NCBI GenBank assembly: GCA_024404495.1
Contig: JAKSPT010000010.1
Coordinates: forward strand, 1-64,000
Reading direction: 5' to 3'
DNA length: 64,000 bases
Origin: Lachnospiraceae bacterium
Lineage (GTDB): Bacteria > Bacillota > Clostridia > Oscillospirales > CAG-272
Shown: in pieces, positions 18,543 to 26,155 of the stretch
How positions within the stretch are numbered: position 1 is the stretch's first letter
How the letters are laid out: each line of letters starts with the position of its first letter
Notes under the pieces: generated by a model
Databases searched by the model: none
Seen by the model: only the letters and a program-made list of their open reading frames with translations
What the model was told of the DNA's origin: nothing
Program-made: the position numbers and the translations under genes

Positions 18543-19598
18543 ATGGATAAAAAAAGAATCGGCATCATCGGAACCGGCAACATCAGCAACTGCCATATGC
18601 ACGGTTACCGCGCCATGTCCGACCGCTGCGAGGTCGTCGCGGTCTGCGATATCGACGAAAACAAGGTAAAGAACTACGCCGCCCATTACGGCGTGGAGCA
18701 CTGGTACACGAGCGCCGAGGAAATGATGAAGAATGAAAAGCTCGACTGCGTCAGCGTCTGCGTCTGGAACGCGGCGCACAAGGACTGCACGATCACCGCG
18801 CTGCGCGGCGGCGCCGACGTCATCTGCGAAAAGCCGATGGCGATGAACGCGAAGGAAGCCAAGGAGATGCTCGACACCGCGAAGGAGACCGGGCACCTGC
18901 TCCAGATCGGCTTCGTCCGCCGCTTCGGCGAGGACGCCGACGCCGTGAAGAAGCTGACCGACGAGGGCGTTTTCGGTGATATCTACTACGCGAAGGCGAC
19001 CTACCTCCGCAAATCCGGCTGCCCCGGCGGCTGGTTCGGCGACAAGGCGTACTCCGGCGGCGGTCCCCTGATCGACCTCGGCGTACACGTCATCGACCTG
19101 ACCCGCTATCTCGCCGGCTGCCCGAAGCCGGTCGAAGCCTTCGGTATGACCTACGACAACCTCGGTCCGCACCGTGCGGACGGCGCCGAGAAGGCTTGGA
19201 GCGTCGAGGAGGGCGGTCACCCCTACACCGTCGAGGACTTCACCACCGCGATGATCAAGTTCGATAACGGCTTCACGATCTCGGTCGAGGCAAGCTTCAA
19301 CCTCAACATCCGCGGCGACGTCGGCGAGGTCCAGCTCTTCGGCACCAAGGCGGGCACCAATATGAACGATATGAACATCATCGCCGTCAAGGATCACAAT
19401 TTCGTCGAGTTCACGCCCGAGGGCGAAAAGTCCTTCCGCTTCACGCCCGCGTTCGACGCCGAGATCAAGGGCTTCCTTGACGCCGCCGAGGGCATTACCC
19501 CCTGCCGTGCGCCCGCCGAGGACGGTCTGGCGCTGATGAAAATCATCGACGCGATCTACGAATCCGCGAAGGTCGGTCATTCCGTAAAGATCGACTGA
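18543..19598 (+). CDS. Gfo/Idh/MocA family sugar or cyclitol oxidoreductase
   Basis: NAD(P)-dependent dehydrogenase of sugars, sugar acids or inositols; the exact substrate is unknown. The 351 residues begin with a Rossmann fold (GIIGTGNISNCHMHGYRAM), contain the family EKP motif (CEKPMAMNAKEAKEM, about residue 97) and the catalytic region GGPLIDLGVHVIDLTRYLAG with the conserved histidine. AAAGGAG lies nine bases before the ATG. The next gene, a sugar isomerase, follows 24 bp later, a pairing typical of inositol or keto-sugar catabolism. Confidence 0.92.
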   Translation: MDKKRIGIIGTGNISNCHMHGYRAMSDRCEVVAVCDIDENKVKNYAAHYGVEHWYTSAEEMMKNEKLDCVSVCVWNAAHKDCTITALRGGADVICEKPMAMNAKEAKEMLDTAKETGHLLQIGFVRRFGEDADAVKKLTDEGVFGDIYYAKATYLRKSGCPGGWFGDKAYSGGGPLIDLGVHVIDLTRYLAGCPKPVEAFGMTYDNLGPHRADGAEKAWSVEEGGHPYTVEDFTTAMIKFDNGFTISVEASFNLNIRGDVGEVQLFGTKAGTNMNDMNIIAVKDHNFVEFTPEGEKSFRFTPAFDAEIKGFLDAAEGITPCRAPAEDGLALMKIIDAIYESAKVGHSVKID

Positions 19599-19622
19599 TT
19601 GCAGAAAAGAGAGGTATCAGGA

Positions 19623-20348
19623 ATGGAATACGGATTACAGCTTTACAGCATCCGCGACCTCACCGGAAAGGATTTTGAGGAAGCGATCCGCGTCACCGCC
19701 GGGATCGGCTACAAAAAGGTCGAGTTCGCCGGGTTCTTCGGCAGAACGGCGGAGCAGGTCAGGGCGCTCCTTGACGAGACCGGACTGACCGCGATCGGCA
19801 CCCACTCCGGCTGGGAAGGGCTGAAGCCCGAGAACATCAAAGCTTCGATCGAATACCACCACAAGATCGGCTGCTCCAACTACGTCGTTCCGGGCGCCGA
19901 CCTCTCGGACGCCGACAAGCTCTCCGCCTTCATCGACGTGATGAACGCCGCGCAGCCCGTCCTCGCCGCAGAGGGCATCGCACTTCACTATCACAACCAC
20001 TCCCACGAGTTCCTGCCGAACGGCAGCGGACAGATCATCCACGAGGAGCTGCAGAAGCGCACTTCCCTCCTCTTTGAGATCGACACCTACTGGGCGTACA
20101 ACGCCGGCGTCGATCCGATCGCGCTGATGACGAAGCTCGCCGACCGAGTGAAACTGATCCACATCAAGGACGGCGACTCGAAGGGTCACGGCTTCCCGCT
20201 CGGTCAGGGCACCGCGCCCGTCCCGGCGGTCTATGCCTACGCGAAGGAACACGGCATCGAAATGATCGTCGAAAGCGAGACCCTCTCCCCCGACGGTCCC
20301 ACCGAGGCGAAGATCTGCTTCGACTGCCTGAAGTCTCTCGAAAAGTAA
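19623..20348 (+). CDS. Sugar phosphate isomerase/epimerase (AP-endonuclease-2-like TIM barrel)
   Basis: Metal-dependent TIM-barrel isomerase of the IolE/IolI/hydroxypyruvate-isomerase superfamily (241 residues). Metal- and substrate-binding signatures include GTHSGW, ALHYHNHSHEF, LLFEIDTYWAYNAG and LIHIKDG, with the last glutamate ligand in MIVESET. Start at 19623 (MEYGLQLYSIRD) is preferred over the upstream in-frame ATG (19599), as GAGGT precedes it. It ends the two-gene operon, followed by a strong terminator. Confidence 0.9.
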   Translation: MEYGLQLYSIRDLTGKDFEEAIRVTAGIGYKKVEFAGFFGRTAEQVRALLDETGLTAIGTHSGWEGLKPENIKASIEYHHKIGCSNYVVPGADLSDADKLSAFIDVMNAAQPVLAAEGIALHYHNHSHEFLPNGSGQIIHEELQKRTSLLFEIDTYWAYNAGVDPIALMTKLADRVKLIHIKDGDSKGHGFPLGQGTAPVPAVYAYAKEHGIEMIVESETLSPDGPTEAKICFDCLKSLEK

Positions 20349-20371
20349 ACCGTCCGCATCGTAAATAATCA

Positions 20372-20405
20372 CCGGAGGCTGCCTCATTTCCGAGGCAGCC
20401 TCCGG
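20372..20405 (+). terminator. Strong intrinsic terminator
   Basis: Perfect 14-bp stem (CCGGAGGCTGCCTC and its complement), 6-base loop, followed by TCGTTTTCGTT. It closes the Gfo/Idh-isomerase operon 23 bp after the stop and could also serve the convergent gene. Confidence 0.85.
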
Positions 20406-20509
20406 TCGTTTTCGTTCGGTATGAGAGTATTATATCATTTCATCGATCAGAAACCGATATGTTTTGATAAAAATGAGCGATGAAAATGATTGATGAATGA
20501 AATCATGAT

Positions 20510-21433
20510 TTACGTCGGGGCTTTTACCCGGTATATCCGTTCCATTTCTCTGCTGCTTGCCGCAAACAAAGCCCGCGCCCGCGTCTGAATTTCCGCAATA
20601 TCCGCGGCGATCAGCCCGCCCATCTCGCTTTTGATCCGTGCGGAGGCAAGGGCGTGACCGTCGTCCGTTCTTTCCGGATCCGCCTCCGAGCAGAACTTCG
20701 CCAGAAGATTCGTTTCCCGCGTGTAGATCAGCTCGACGAGCTTCGCGCGGTATTCGAGATCCTTCGGCTCCATATCTCCCCAACGTCTGAAATCTTCCGC
20801 GTGCTGCGCCTCGTGCTTGAGAAGAGACACCCTGAATCTTTCGCTGTTCACGTTGTACTCGTTTTCCACGCAGTTGATCGTGCCGTCCGGCGAGGTCCAG
20901 CCGCCCGTTCCCTTTTTCCCGAACGTCAGATAATCCATCCAGCTCCGGAAAACGAATCCGCGGAGCATATTGATGCGGTAACTGCTCACGGTTTCGGGAA
21001 GCTCCACCTCATACGTCACCGGTTCGGTCTCCTTCCAGACGTAAGGTCCGCGGTAACCGTTCGTTTTCCCGAAAAGAACCTCAAAGCCTGCCCGGCTGAA
21101 ACGAAGCTGCATTTCGTTCTCAACCTCTTCGGGACTGCCGTCCGGGAGAGCAAGCTCCCGCTTCAGCTTTTCAAAAAGCGCCGATTCCGCCCGTGCGTGA
21201 TCCTCGTGAAGATAAAAAACGTCCCGGAAATACTGCTGATAACAAAGCAGGATCCGGTTCAGCCCGTCCGGAACGTCATACCGGACGTACCGTTCGTTTT
21301 CAAAAACGTCGATATACGCCTGCGTGATCCCGTTCAGCTCCGGTATGCCCTTCATATACGCAATGGCTCCGGCGACGTCGCCGCGGATGAAAAATCCGCC
21401 GAGCGTTTCGTAAATCGTCTGCATTTCAATCAT
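20510..21433 (-). CDS. Unknown protein with an HExxH-like motif
   Basis: A 307-residue soluble protein that I do not recognise. The central sequence SLLKHEAQHAEDFRRW has the HExxH spacing of zinc metallopeptidases (here HEAQH, about residue 215), and an acidic residue that could be a third ligand (YRAKLVELIYTRETN) follows about 25 residues later. No signal peptide or membrane segment is seen, so it would act in the cytoplasm. GAGGG lies seven bases before the ATG. It is monocistronic, flanked by tRNA-Ser and a convergent operon. Metallopeptidase function is an inference from one motif. Confidence 0.75.
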   Translation of the reverse strand: MIEMQTIYETLGGFFIRGDVAGAIAYMKGIPELNGITQAYIDVFENERYVRYDVPDGLNRILLCYQQYFRDVFYLHEDHARAESALFEKLKRELALPDGSPEEVENEMQLRFSRAGFEVLFGKTNGYRGPYVWKETEPVTYEVELPETVSSYRINMLRGFVFRSWMDYLTFGKKGTGGWTSPDGTINCVENEYNVNSERFRVSLLKHEAQHAEDFRRWGDMEPKDLEYRAKLVELIYTRETNLLAKFCSEADPERTDDGHALASARIKSEMGGLIAADIAEIQTRARALFAASSREMERIYRVKAPT

Positions 21434-21510
21434 GGTTTTCCCTCAAAACACTGTCGTTTTCCGGTCATCGGATGATACCGTGACGCTGTACCGACCTTCG
21501 GTCTGAATAA

Positions 21511-21540
21511 AAAAACAACATCGCGATGCGATGTTGTTTT
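21511..21540 (-). terminator. Terminator of tRNA-Ser
   Basis: Minus strand stem AACAACATCGC / GCGATGTTGTT with a 3-base loop, followed by a T7 run, immediately after the CCA end of the tRNA. Confidence 0.9.
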
Positions 21541-21631
21541 TGGCGGAGAAAGAGAGATTCGAACTCTCGCGCCGGTTTCCCGACCTACGCCCTTAGCAGG
21601 GGCGCCTCTTCACCAACTTGAGTACTTCTCC
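21541..21631 (-). tRNA. tRNA-Ser (GCU anticodon)
   Basis: 91 nt including an encoded CCA. The acceptor stem GGAGAAG pairs with TTTCTCC (one G-U pair). The anticodon arm CGCCC-CTGCTAA-GGGCG gives anticodon GCT, read as serine AGC/AGU. The long variable arm is the class II hallmark, and the T-arm contains GAGAGTTCGAATCTCTC. It has its own promoter (21667-21695) and terminator. Confidence 0.97.
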
Positions 21632-21666
21632 TTGGTGCAGTTGTTTTTTCTTCACTTGCGGGTATT

Positions 21667-21695
21667 ATTATAGCACAACGGAGGGGGTTTGGCAA
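21667..21695 (-). promoter_or_regulatory. Promoter of tRNA-Ser
   Basis: Minus strand TTGCCA (21695-21690), 17-bp spacer, TATAAT (21672-21667) preceded by TG and one base. Confidence 0.85.
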
Positions 21696-21736
21696 GGAAA
21701 AAATTATAAATATTTTGTGAACATTGGCACAACGAG

Positions 21737-21765
21737 AAAAACCGCCGCAAAGCGCGGCGGTTTTT
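21737..21765 (-). terminator. Terminator of the discoidin-like lipoprotein gene
   Basis: Perfect 12-bp stem with AAAAACCGCCGC and complement, 5-base loop and T-run, 14 bp after the stop codon. Confidence 0.9.
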
Positions 21766-21779
21766 CGGTGATTCAATGA

Positions 21780-22433
21780 TTAAGCCTTGGCACCGAGAAG
21801 AGTGAGCTCGGAGATCTGATAGATGATGGTGCCTTCGGTACCGTTCTTGGTGAAGTGGATCTTGTAGTTGGTGTACGCAGCGGGAGCGTCGCACTCGTAA
21901 ATCTCGGACTCGGTGAAGAACGGCTCAACGCGGGTCGCGCCTTCAACGGTATCGACCTCGGTCCACTCCTCGCCGTCGTTGGAACCGTAGAGAACCCAGT
22001 CAGCGGGGAATCTTTCGGGAGAGTCGTTCGCGGAGGTGAAGGTGTAAGCGTCGATCTTGGTGGCCTTGGTCATAGCCCACTGAATGGTGGTAGTGCCGTC
22101 CTCGGTCTTGACGATCTGGCACCACTTGGTAGCGGAATCGCCGTCGAAGAGGTAAACGGCATCCTCGGAACCGTCGTCCTTGGCGCCTGCGCCCTCGACG
22201 TTGGCGGTATCGACCTTGCCGGTCAGGTTGACGTAGCTGTCGTTGTACTCGGGATCGGGATCCTCGGGAGCCTCGGTAGCGGGATCGGTAGCGGGATCGG
22301 TGACCTCACCGGTGGGAGCATCGGTTGCAGGATCGGTATCCTTTGCGGGTTCCTTGCCGCTGTCGCAGGAAGCGAGGCAGAACATGCACGCGACCATAGC
22401 AACTGCAAGAAGAAGAGCAAGAAGCTTTTTCAT
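21780..22433 (-). CDS. Lipoprotein with F5/8-type C (discoidin-like) carbohydrate-binding domain
   Basis: Surface lipoprotein of 217 residues. Residues 1-23 form a signal peptide ending in CLASC. A low-complexity linker rich in T, D, P and A follows (repeated DPATD/DPATE units, about 28-65). The rest is a galactose-binding-like fold: YLFDGDSATKWCQ, QWAMTKATKIDAYTFTSANDSPERFP, WVLYGSNDGEEWTEVD are characteristic of F5/8 C domains, which bind glycans. No catalytic domain is present. The start at 22433 has AAAGGA nine bases upstream. It is monocistronic with a consensus promoter, so probably well expressed. Confidence 0.9.
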   Translation of the reverse strand: MKKLLALLLAVAMVACMFCLASCDSGKEPAKDTDPATDAPTGEVTDPATDPATEAPEDPDPEYNDSYVNLTGKVDTANVEGAGAKDDGSEDAVYLFDGDSATKWCQIVKTEDGTTTIQWAMTKATKIDAYTFTSANDSPERFPADWVLYGSNDGEEWTEVDTVEGATRVEPFFTESEIYECDAPAAYTNYKIHFTKNGTEGTIIYQISELTLLGAKA

Positions 22434-22546
22434 GGTGGTATTCCTTTCTTTTTTCCGGGCTGTTTCTTTTTTGATCGCTTCCCTGCCCGTGTTTCCGGAA
22501 AGCGGCGGAACGCGGTTCATACCGCATTCACACTTTTGATGGGAAC

Positions 22547-22575
22547 ATTATAACACACGCTTTCGGAAAATGCAA
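22547..22575 (-). promoter_or_regulatory. Promoter of the discoidin-like lipoprotein
   Basis: Minus strand TTGCAT (22575-22570), 17-bp spacer, TATAAT (22552-22547) preceded by TG and one base. The leader is about 110 nt with no obvious regulatory structure. Confidence 0.75.
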
Positions 22576-22606
22576 GAACAATTTTTGAGAAATACGGTAA
22601 TTTTCC

Positions 22607-22635
22607 TTGAATCCTGCCCGAAAATATGCTATAAT
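22607..22635 (+). promoter_or_regulatory. Promoter of the M42 peptidase
   Basis: TTGAAT (22607-22612), 17-bp spacer, TATAAT (22630-22635) preceded by TG and one base. Confidence 0.85.
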
Positions 22636-22664
22636 CAAAGAAAAACAACCGAAAGGACAGCGTT

Positions 22665-23702
22665 ATGGAACGGAATTACGCGGAATACGCCGCCGCGAAG
22701 GCGGTGGAACTGATCGGGATCGACAGCCCGACCGGATATACGAAGGAAGCGGCAAGTTGGGTGAAGGAGGCGTTTTCCTCCCTCGGTTTCCCTGCGGAGA
22801 TCACGAAAAAAGGCGGCGTTCTGATCGACCTCGGCGGAAATGACGCCGACGACGCCCTGCTTCTCGAAGCGCACGCCGACACGCTCGGCGCGATGGTCGC
22901 GGAGATCAAGGGGAACGGCCGCCTCCGCGTCACGCCGCTCGGCGGGATGCGCGCCGAAAACGGCGAAGCCGAGAACGTGCGCGTCCGAACCCGGGGCGGC
23001 AGAGTGATCTCGGGCACGCTTCAGCTCGTCAACGCCTCGGTTCACGTCAACGGCGCCTACGGCGACACGAAGCGTTCCTTCGACACGACCGAGGTCGTCC
23101 TCGACGAGGACGTGAACGACGCCGCAGGCGTCCGCGCGCTCGGCATCGAGGTCGGGGACGCGGTCTGCTTCGATCCCCGCGCGCTCATCACCGAAAGCGG
23201 CTATATCAAGAGCCGTTTCCTTGACGACAAGCTCTCGGTCGGCATCCTGCTCGGTCTTGCGAAATACATGAAGGACGGCGGGATCGTGCCGGAGCGGAAG
23301 GTCTTCGTCCACGTCACGGTCTACGAGGAGGTCGGGCACGGCGGCGCCGGTCCGGTCCCCGCGGGAGTCACGGAGGCGATCAGCGTCGATATGGGCTGCG
23401 TCGGCGAAGGGCTGACCTGCACAGAAAAGACGGTTTCGATCTGCGCCAAGGATTCGGGCGGTCCTTACAGCTACGAGGTCGTCGGCAAGCTGATCGACGC
23501 CGCGAAAAAGGAAGGCGCTTCTTACGCGGTCGACGTCTATCCGCACTACGGTTCCGACGTGGAGGCGACCCTCTCCTCGGGCGCCGATATCCGCCACGGG
23601 CTGATCGGCTCGGGCGTTTACGCGAGCCACGGGTACGAGAGAAGCCATATCGAGGGCGTTTTCAATACCCTCAAGGTGCTGAAAGGGTATCTGAATATCT
23701 GA
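22665..23702 (+). CDS. M42-family metallo-aminopeptidase
   Basis: Cytoplasmic dinuclear-metal aminopeptidase that trims oligopeptides, usually as a dodecamer (345 residues). The metal and catalytic residues are visible: H70-x-D72 (AHADTLG), D187/D188 (FLDDKLS), E221/E222 (YEEVGHGG), D242 (VDMGCVG), and a C-terminal histidine in SHGYERSH. GAAAGGA precedes the ATG. It is a single-gene unit with a consensus promoter and a following terminator. The family also contains cellulase-annotated members, but that name is historical. Confidence 0.93.
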   Translation: MERNYAEYAAAKAVELIGIDSPTGYTKEAASWVKEAFSSLGFPAEITKKGGVLIDLGGNDADDALLLEAHADTLGAMVAEIKGNGRLRVTPLGGMRAENGEAENVRVRTRGGRVISGTLQLVNASVHVNGAYGDTKRSFDTTEVVLDEDVNDAAGVRALGIEVGDAVCFDPRALITESGYIKSRFLDDKLSVGILLGLAKYMKDGGIVPERKVFVHVTVYEEVGHGGAGPVPAGVTEAISVDMGCVGEGLTCTEKTVSICAKDSGGPYSYEVVGKLIDAAKKEGASYAVDVYPHYGSDVEATLSSGADIRHGLIGSGVYASHGYERSHIEGVFNTLKVLKGYLNI

Positions 23703-23724
23703 TAGCCCCCGTATTCATAAAGCA

Positions 23725-23771
23725 AGCCCGCCGGAAAGGATATATGATATCCTCTTCGGTGGGCTTTTTTG
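23725..23771 (+). terminator. Terminator after the M42 peptidase
   Basis: Long interrupted stem AAGCCCGCCG / CGGTGGGCTT with an inner palindrome GGATAT...ATATCC and a T6 run. Confidence 0.85.
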
Positions 23772-23925
23772 AGGGGTACGCGCTTTTCTGAAGAAAAGCT
23801 GTGCAAAAGACTTTGATAAAACAAATCATGTCAGTGGGTCACGCAGACAAACCGGGATTTGTATTACTGTTTGTCATTTCGGATAAAATGACGTTTGCAC
23901 TTGTCATTTATGCCTGAATAATATA

Positions 23926-24756
23926 TTATATCTCCGCTTTATACTTTTCAACCAATGCCTGAAATTCCATATTATATTTTTCCAATCTCTTTTGATCTTT
24001 GGGAAGATTTAGTGTCGGCTTTCGATATCCGCTTACTCTGATTCCAAAAATCCCATCAGCATAGGCGCAAAGGTGTTTGCCTTGAAGCTGAGGATATCGT
24101 GCGACTATTTCGGCAATTTCTTCTGTGGTGAACATACCTGCATCAAAATTGAATTGACGAAGCGTTGGAAGTTTTTCCAAAAAAGAAGTACTGCGGTCGT
24201 CCGGCTTTATATTATATAACTCCAAAATTTCCAACGCAGGGATATCAGAAAAGCACTCAAGAGTACGCATGGGATATGAGCCGTCAATCATTGGACCGCA
24301 GATTTTTATGTTACGAAGCGTCTTTGCGTTTTGAAATCCGTCAAGATCGTAGACTAGTTTTTTTGAATCGGTACACAAGAATGACCACAGAACAGGGTTT
24401 TTCGACATATCCCATAATTTTTGAGCGCGAATATTCCAGTTGATACCCACCATTTCAAGATTTTTCAGATTCTCCAAAGGAGAAAAATCCGAAATGTACT
24501 GACAATGGAAAAAATGAAGTCTACGATACGTCTGACCGTATTTTTCTACAAAGCGTTCCAAGCCGCTTTGATTCATTCCGCAGATTTCCAATTCGTAAGA
24601 ATTCTTTTCAAACTGCATCTCGTAGTCAACGTCATCGGCATCCATATCTCCAGGATTCAGCGCCGTACTCTTACGCACCTTATTCCGTGTTTGAAATAGT
24701 CGATTATCCGTATCTCCCACAGAAACACCGTAAAAAAAGTGTTCGTTTCTTTCCAT
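23926..24756 (-). CDS. Leucine-rich-repeat-like protein of atypical base composition
   Basis: A 276-residue protein without signal peptide that I cannot assign. Recurrent LxxLxxLxL-like patterns (DFSPLENLKNLEMVGINWN, DGFQNAKTLRNIKICG, FSDIPALEILELYNIK, LEKLPTLRQFNFDAG) suggest about five irregular leucine-rich repeats in residues 85-215. The start at 24756 has GGAG about ten bases upstream. The gene and its flanks are visibly richer in A+T than the genes on both sides, and codons such as AAA, ATT and TTT are frequent, which suggests recent acquisition. Such proteins often act in protein binding, but no function is claimed. Confidence 0.75.
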   Translation of the reverse strand: MERNEHFFYGVSVGDTDNRLFQTRNKVRKSTALNPGDMDADDVDYEMQFEKNSYELEICGMNQSGLERFVEKYGQTYRRLHFFHCQYISDFSPLENLKNLEMVGINWNIRAQKLWDMSKNPVLWSFLCTDSKKLVYDLDGFQNAKTLRNIKICGPMIDGSYPMRTLECFSDIPALEILELYNIKPDDRSTSFLEKLPTLRQFNFDAGMFTTEEIAEIVARYPQLQGKHLCAYADGIFGIRVSGYRKPTLNLPKDQKRLEKYNMEFQALVEKYKAEI

Positions 24757-24844
24757 AGGTTTTTCACTCCACCTTTTATTACATACTTGCAAATTCTGAT
24801 TTGTCCGTATCCGCAACGGGCGCGGTTTTTCGTATGGGTGCTGT

Positions 24845-25474
24845 TTATTCCTGCAAAGTGAGCAGTCCTTCCGCGAGTTCGGGCGTCAGACGGGTTTCGT
24901 CGGAATACGAGAAGAGGTCGGTGGGGTACAGCGTCCGGTCGGGAAGTTTTACTGCGGGGCGGGCGATATGGTCGAAATAGGTCGGATCGTTTTCGCGGAA
25001 GGCGTAGACCGCGTCGAGCGCGGCAAAATACGCGGCGGCGGAAGCGAGGTCGGGCGCGGAGAGCGTCCCGCCGTCGGATTCCTCGGTGATCCCGTATTTC
25101 GCGGCGGCGCGGTCCTTTTCGATCGAATAGAAATCGACGATACTTTCCTCGTAGTCACAATGCCGTTCGGTCACGAAATCGCCGAAGATGCCGGTGTCCC
25201 CGGTCACCTTATGCGTCACGGTCTCGGTCACGGTGAAGATCACGCCCCGGTCGGGGATCAGAAGGGTCAGCATCGTTTCGCCCTTTTTCTTCTCCGCCTG
25301 GCGGTAGGTCGTCATCAGCTCGATCTTCTCGCCGACCGCCGCTTCGACCCCGGCAAGCAGGGCTTCGGGATCGGTCATAAAATCCTCCGCCTTCTCTCCC
25401 GAGCAGGAGGCAAGGATGACCGGAAGCGTGAGAAGCAGCGCGAGGCAGACGCAGAGAAGCGTTCTTTTTTTCAT
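24845..25474 (-). CDS. Lipoprotein of unknown function
   Basis: A 209-residue protein starting at ATG 25474 with the signal MKKRTLLCVCLALLLTLPV and lipobox ILASC (cysteine about residue 24). The mature part has no motif I recognise; it includes a predicted beta-rich stretch (GVIFTVTETVTHKVTGD) and a C-terminal YFDHIARPAVKLPDRTLYP. A longer in-frame reading upstream is rejected because it passes through the promoter. It has a perfect TTGACA/TATAAT promoter and is probably monocistronic. Confidence 0.8.
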   Translation of the reverse strand: MKKRTLLCVCLALLLTLPVILASCSGEKAEDFMTDPEALLAGVEAAVGEKIELMTTYRQAEKKKGETMLTLLIPDRGVIFTVTETVTHKVTGDTGIFGDFVTERHCDYEESIVDFYSIEKDRAAAKYGITEESDGGTLSAPDLASAAAYFAALDAVYAFRENDPTYFDHIARPAVKLPDRTLYPTDLFSYSDETRLTPELAEGLLTLQE

Positions 25475-25501
25475 CGGAAATACTCTTTTCGTTTTTTCTT
25501 C

Positions 25502-25530
25502 ATTATATAGTGTGGCGCCCGTTTTGTCAA
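25502..25530 (-). promoter_or_regulatory. Promoter of the 25.4-kb lipoprotein gene
   Basis: Minus strand TTGACA (25530-25525), 17-bp spacer, TATAAT (25507-25502). On the plus strand an overlapping weaker pair (TTGTCA 25524-25529, CATAAT 25548-25553, 18 bp) may serve the divergent ferritin-like gene. Confidence 0.85.
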
Positions 25531-25598
25531 GAAGGGCTTTTTTCCCGCATAATCCTTCCCGTTTCCGTCCATACTCGGAAAAGAAAGGAGTTGATCTG

Positions 25599-26033
25599 AT
25601 GGCAGACAACGATACGATCCGGATGCTCCGCGAATGCGACGCGGGCGTAAAAATGGGCATTTCCTCACTGAACGAGGTGATACCCGACGTAAAAAACGGG
25701 AATATGAAGGCAAGGCTGAACGAATGCCTCGGCGAGCACAACCAGCTCGACGCGACCATTCAGCGCGCGCTCGCCTCCCACTGCGACGACGGCAAGAACC
25801 CGAACCCCGCCGTGAAGGCAATGTCGTGGATGAAGACCGAAATGAAGATCGCGCTCGACCGCTCGGACGGCACGATCGCCGAGCTGATGACGGACGGGTG
25901 CAATATGGGCGTCAAATCGCTCTCGCGCTATCTCAATCAGTATCCCGCCGCCGACGAGGAAACGAAGGGGCTCGCGAAAAAGCTCATCGCCTCCGAGGAA
26001 CGTCTCTCAGTGGATTTACGGCAATATCTTTGA
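25599..26033 (+). CDS. Helical ferritin-like protein (possible DUF2383 relative)
   Basis: A 144-residue, all-helical protein. Start at 25599, with AAAGGAG eight bases upstream. The helix pattern (DAGVKMGISSLNEVI, CLGEHNQLDATIQRAL, MSWMKTEMKIALDRS, CNMGVKSLSRYLNQY, LAKKLIASEERLSVDLRQYL) fits a four-helix bundle like PA2169/DUF2383 proteins, with scattered E and H residues. Metal binding cannot be shown from sequence alone. It is followed by a terminator at 26041. Confidence 0.8.
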   Translation: MADNDTIRMLRECDAGVKMGISSLNEVIPDVKNGNMKARLNECLGEHNQLDATIQRALASHCDDGKNPNPAVKAMSWMKTEMKIALDRSDGTIAELMTDGCNMGVKSLSRYLNQYPAADEETKGLAKKLIASEERLSVDLRQYL

Positions 26034-26040
26034 AAAAGTA

Positions 26041-26073
26041 AGGGGCGCCGCTGCTGCGGCAGCCTCTTTTTTT
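26041..26073 (+). terminator. Terminator after the ferritin-like gene
   Basis: GGGGCGCCGC / GCGGCAGCCTC stem with a bulge, followed by a T-run (TCTTTTTTTG). Confidence 0.75.
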
Positions 26074-26091
26074 GATAACGTCTGCTTTTTC

Positions 26092-26120
26092 TTGCTTTTT
26101 TTATCAATATATGGTATAAT
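26092..26120 (+). promoter_or_regulatory. Promoter of the ABC exporter
   Basis: TTGCTT (26092-26097), 17-bp spacer, TATAAT (26115-26120) preceded by TG and one base. Confidence 0.8.
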
Positions 26121-26155
26121 ACGAAAAAAAGAATACCATATACGGGAGAAACGGA

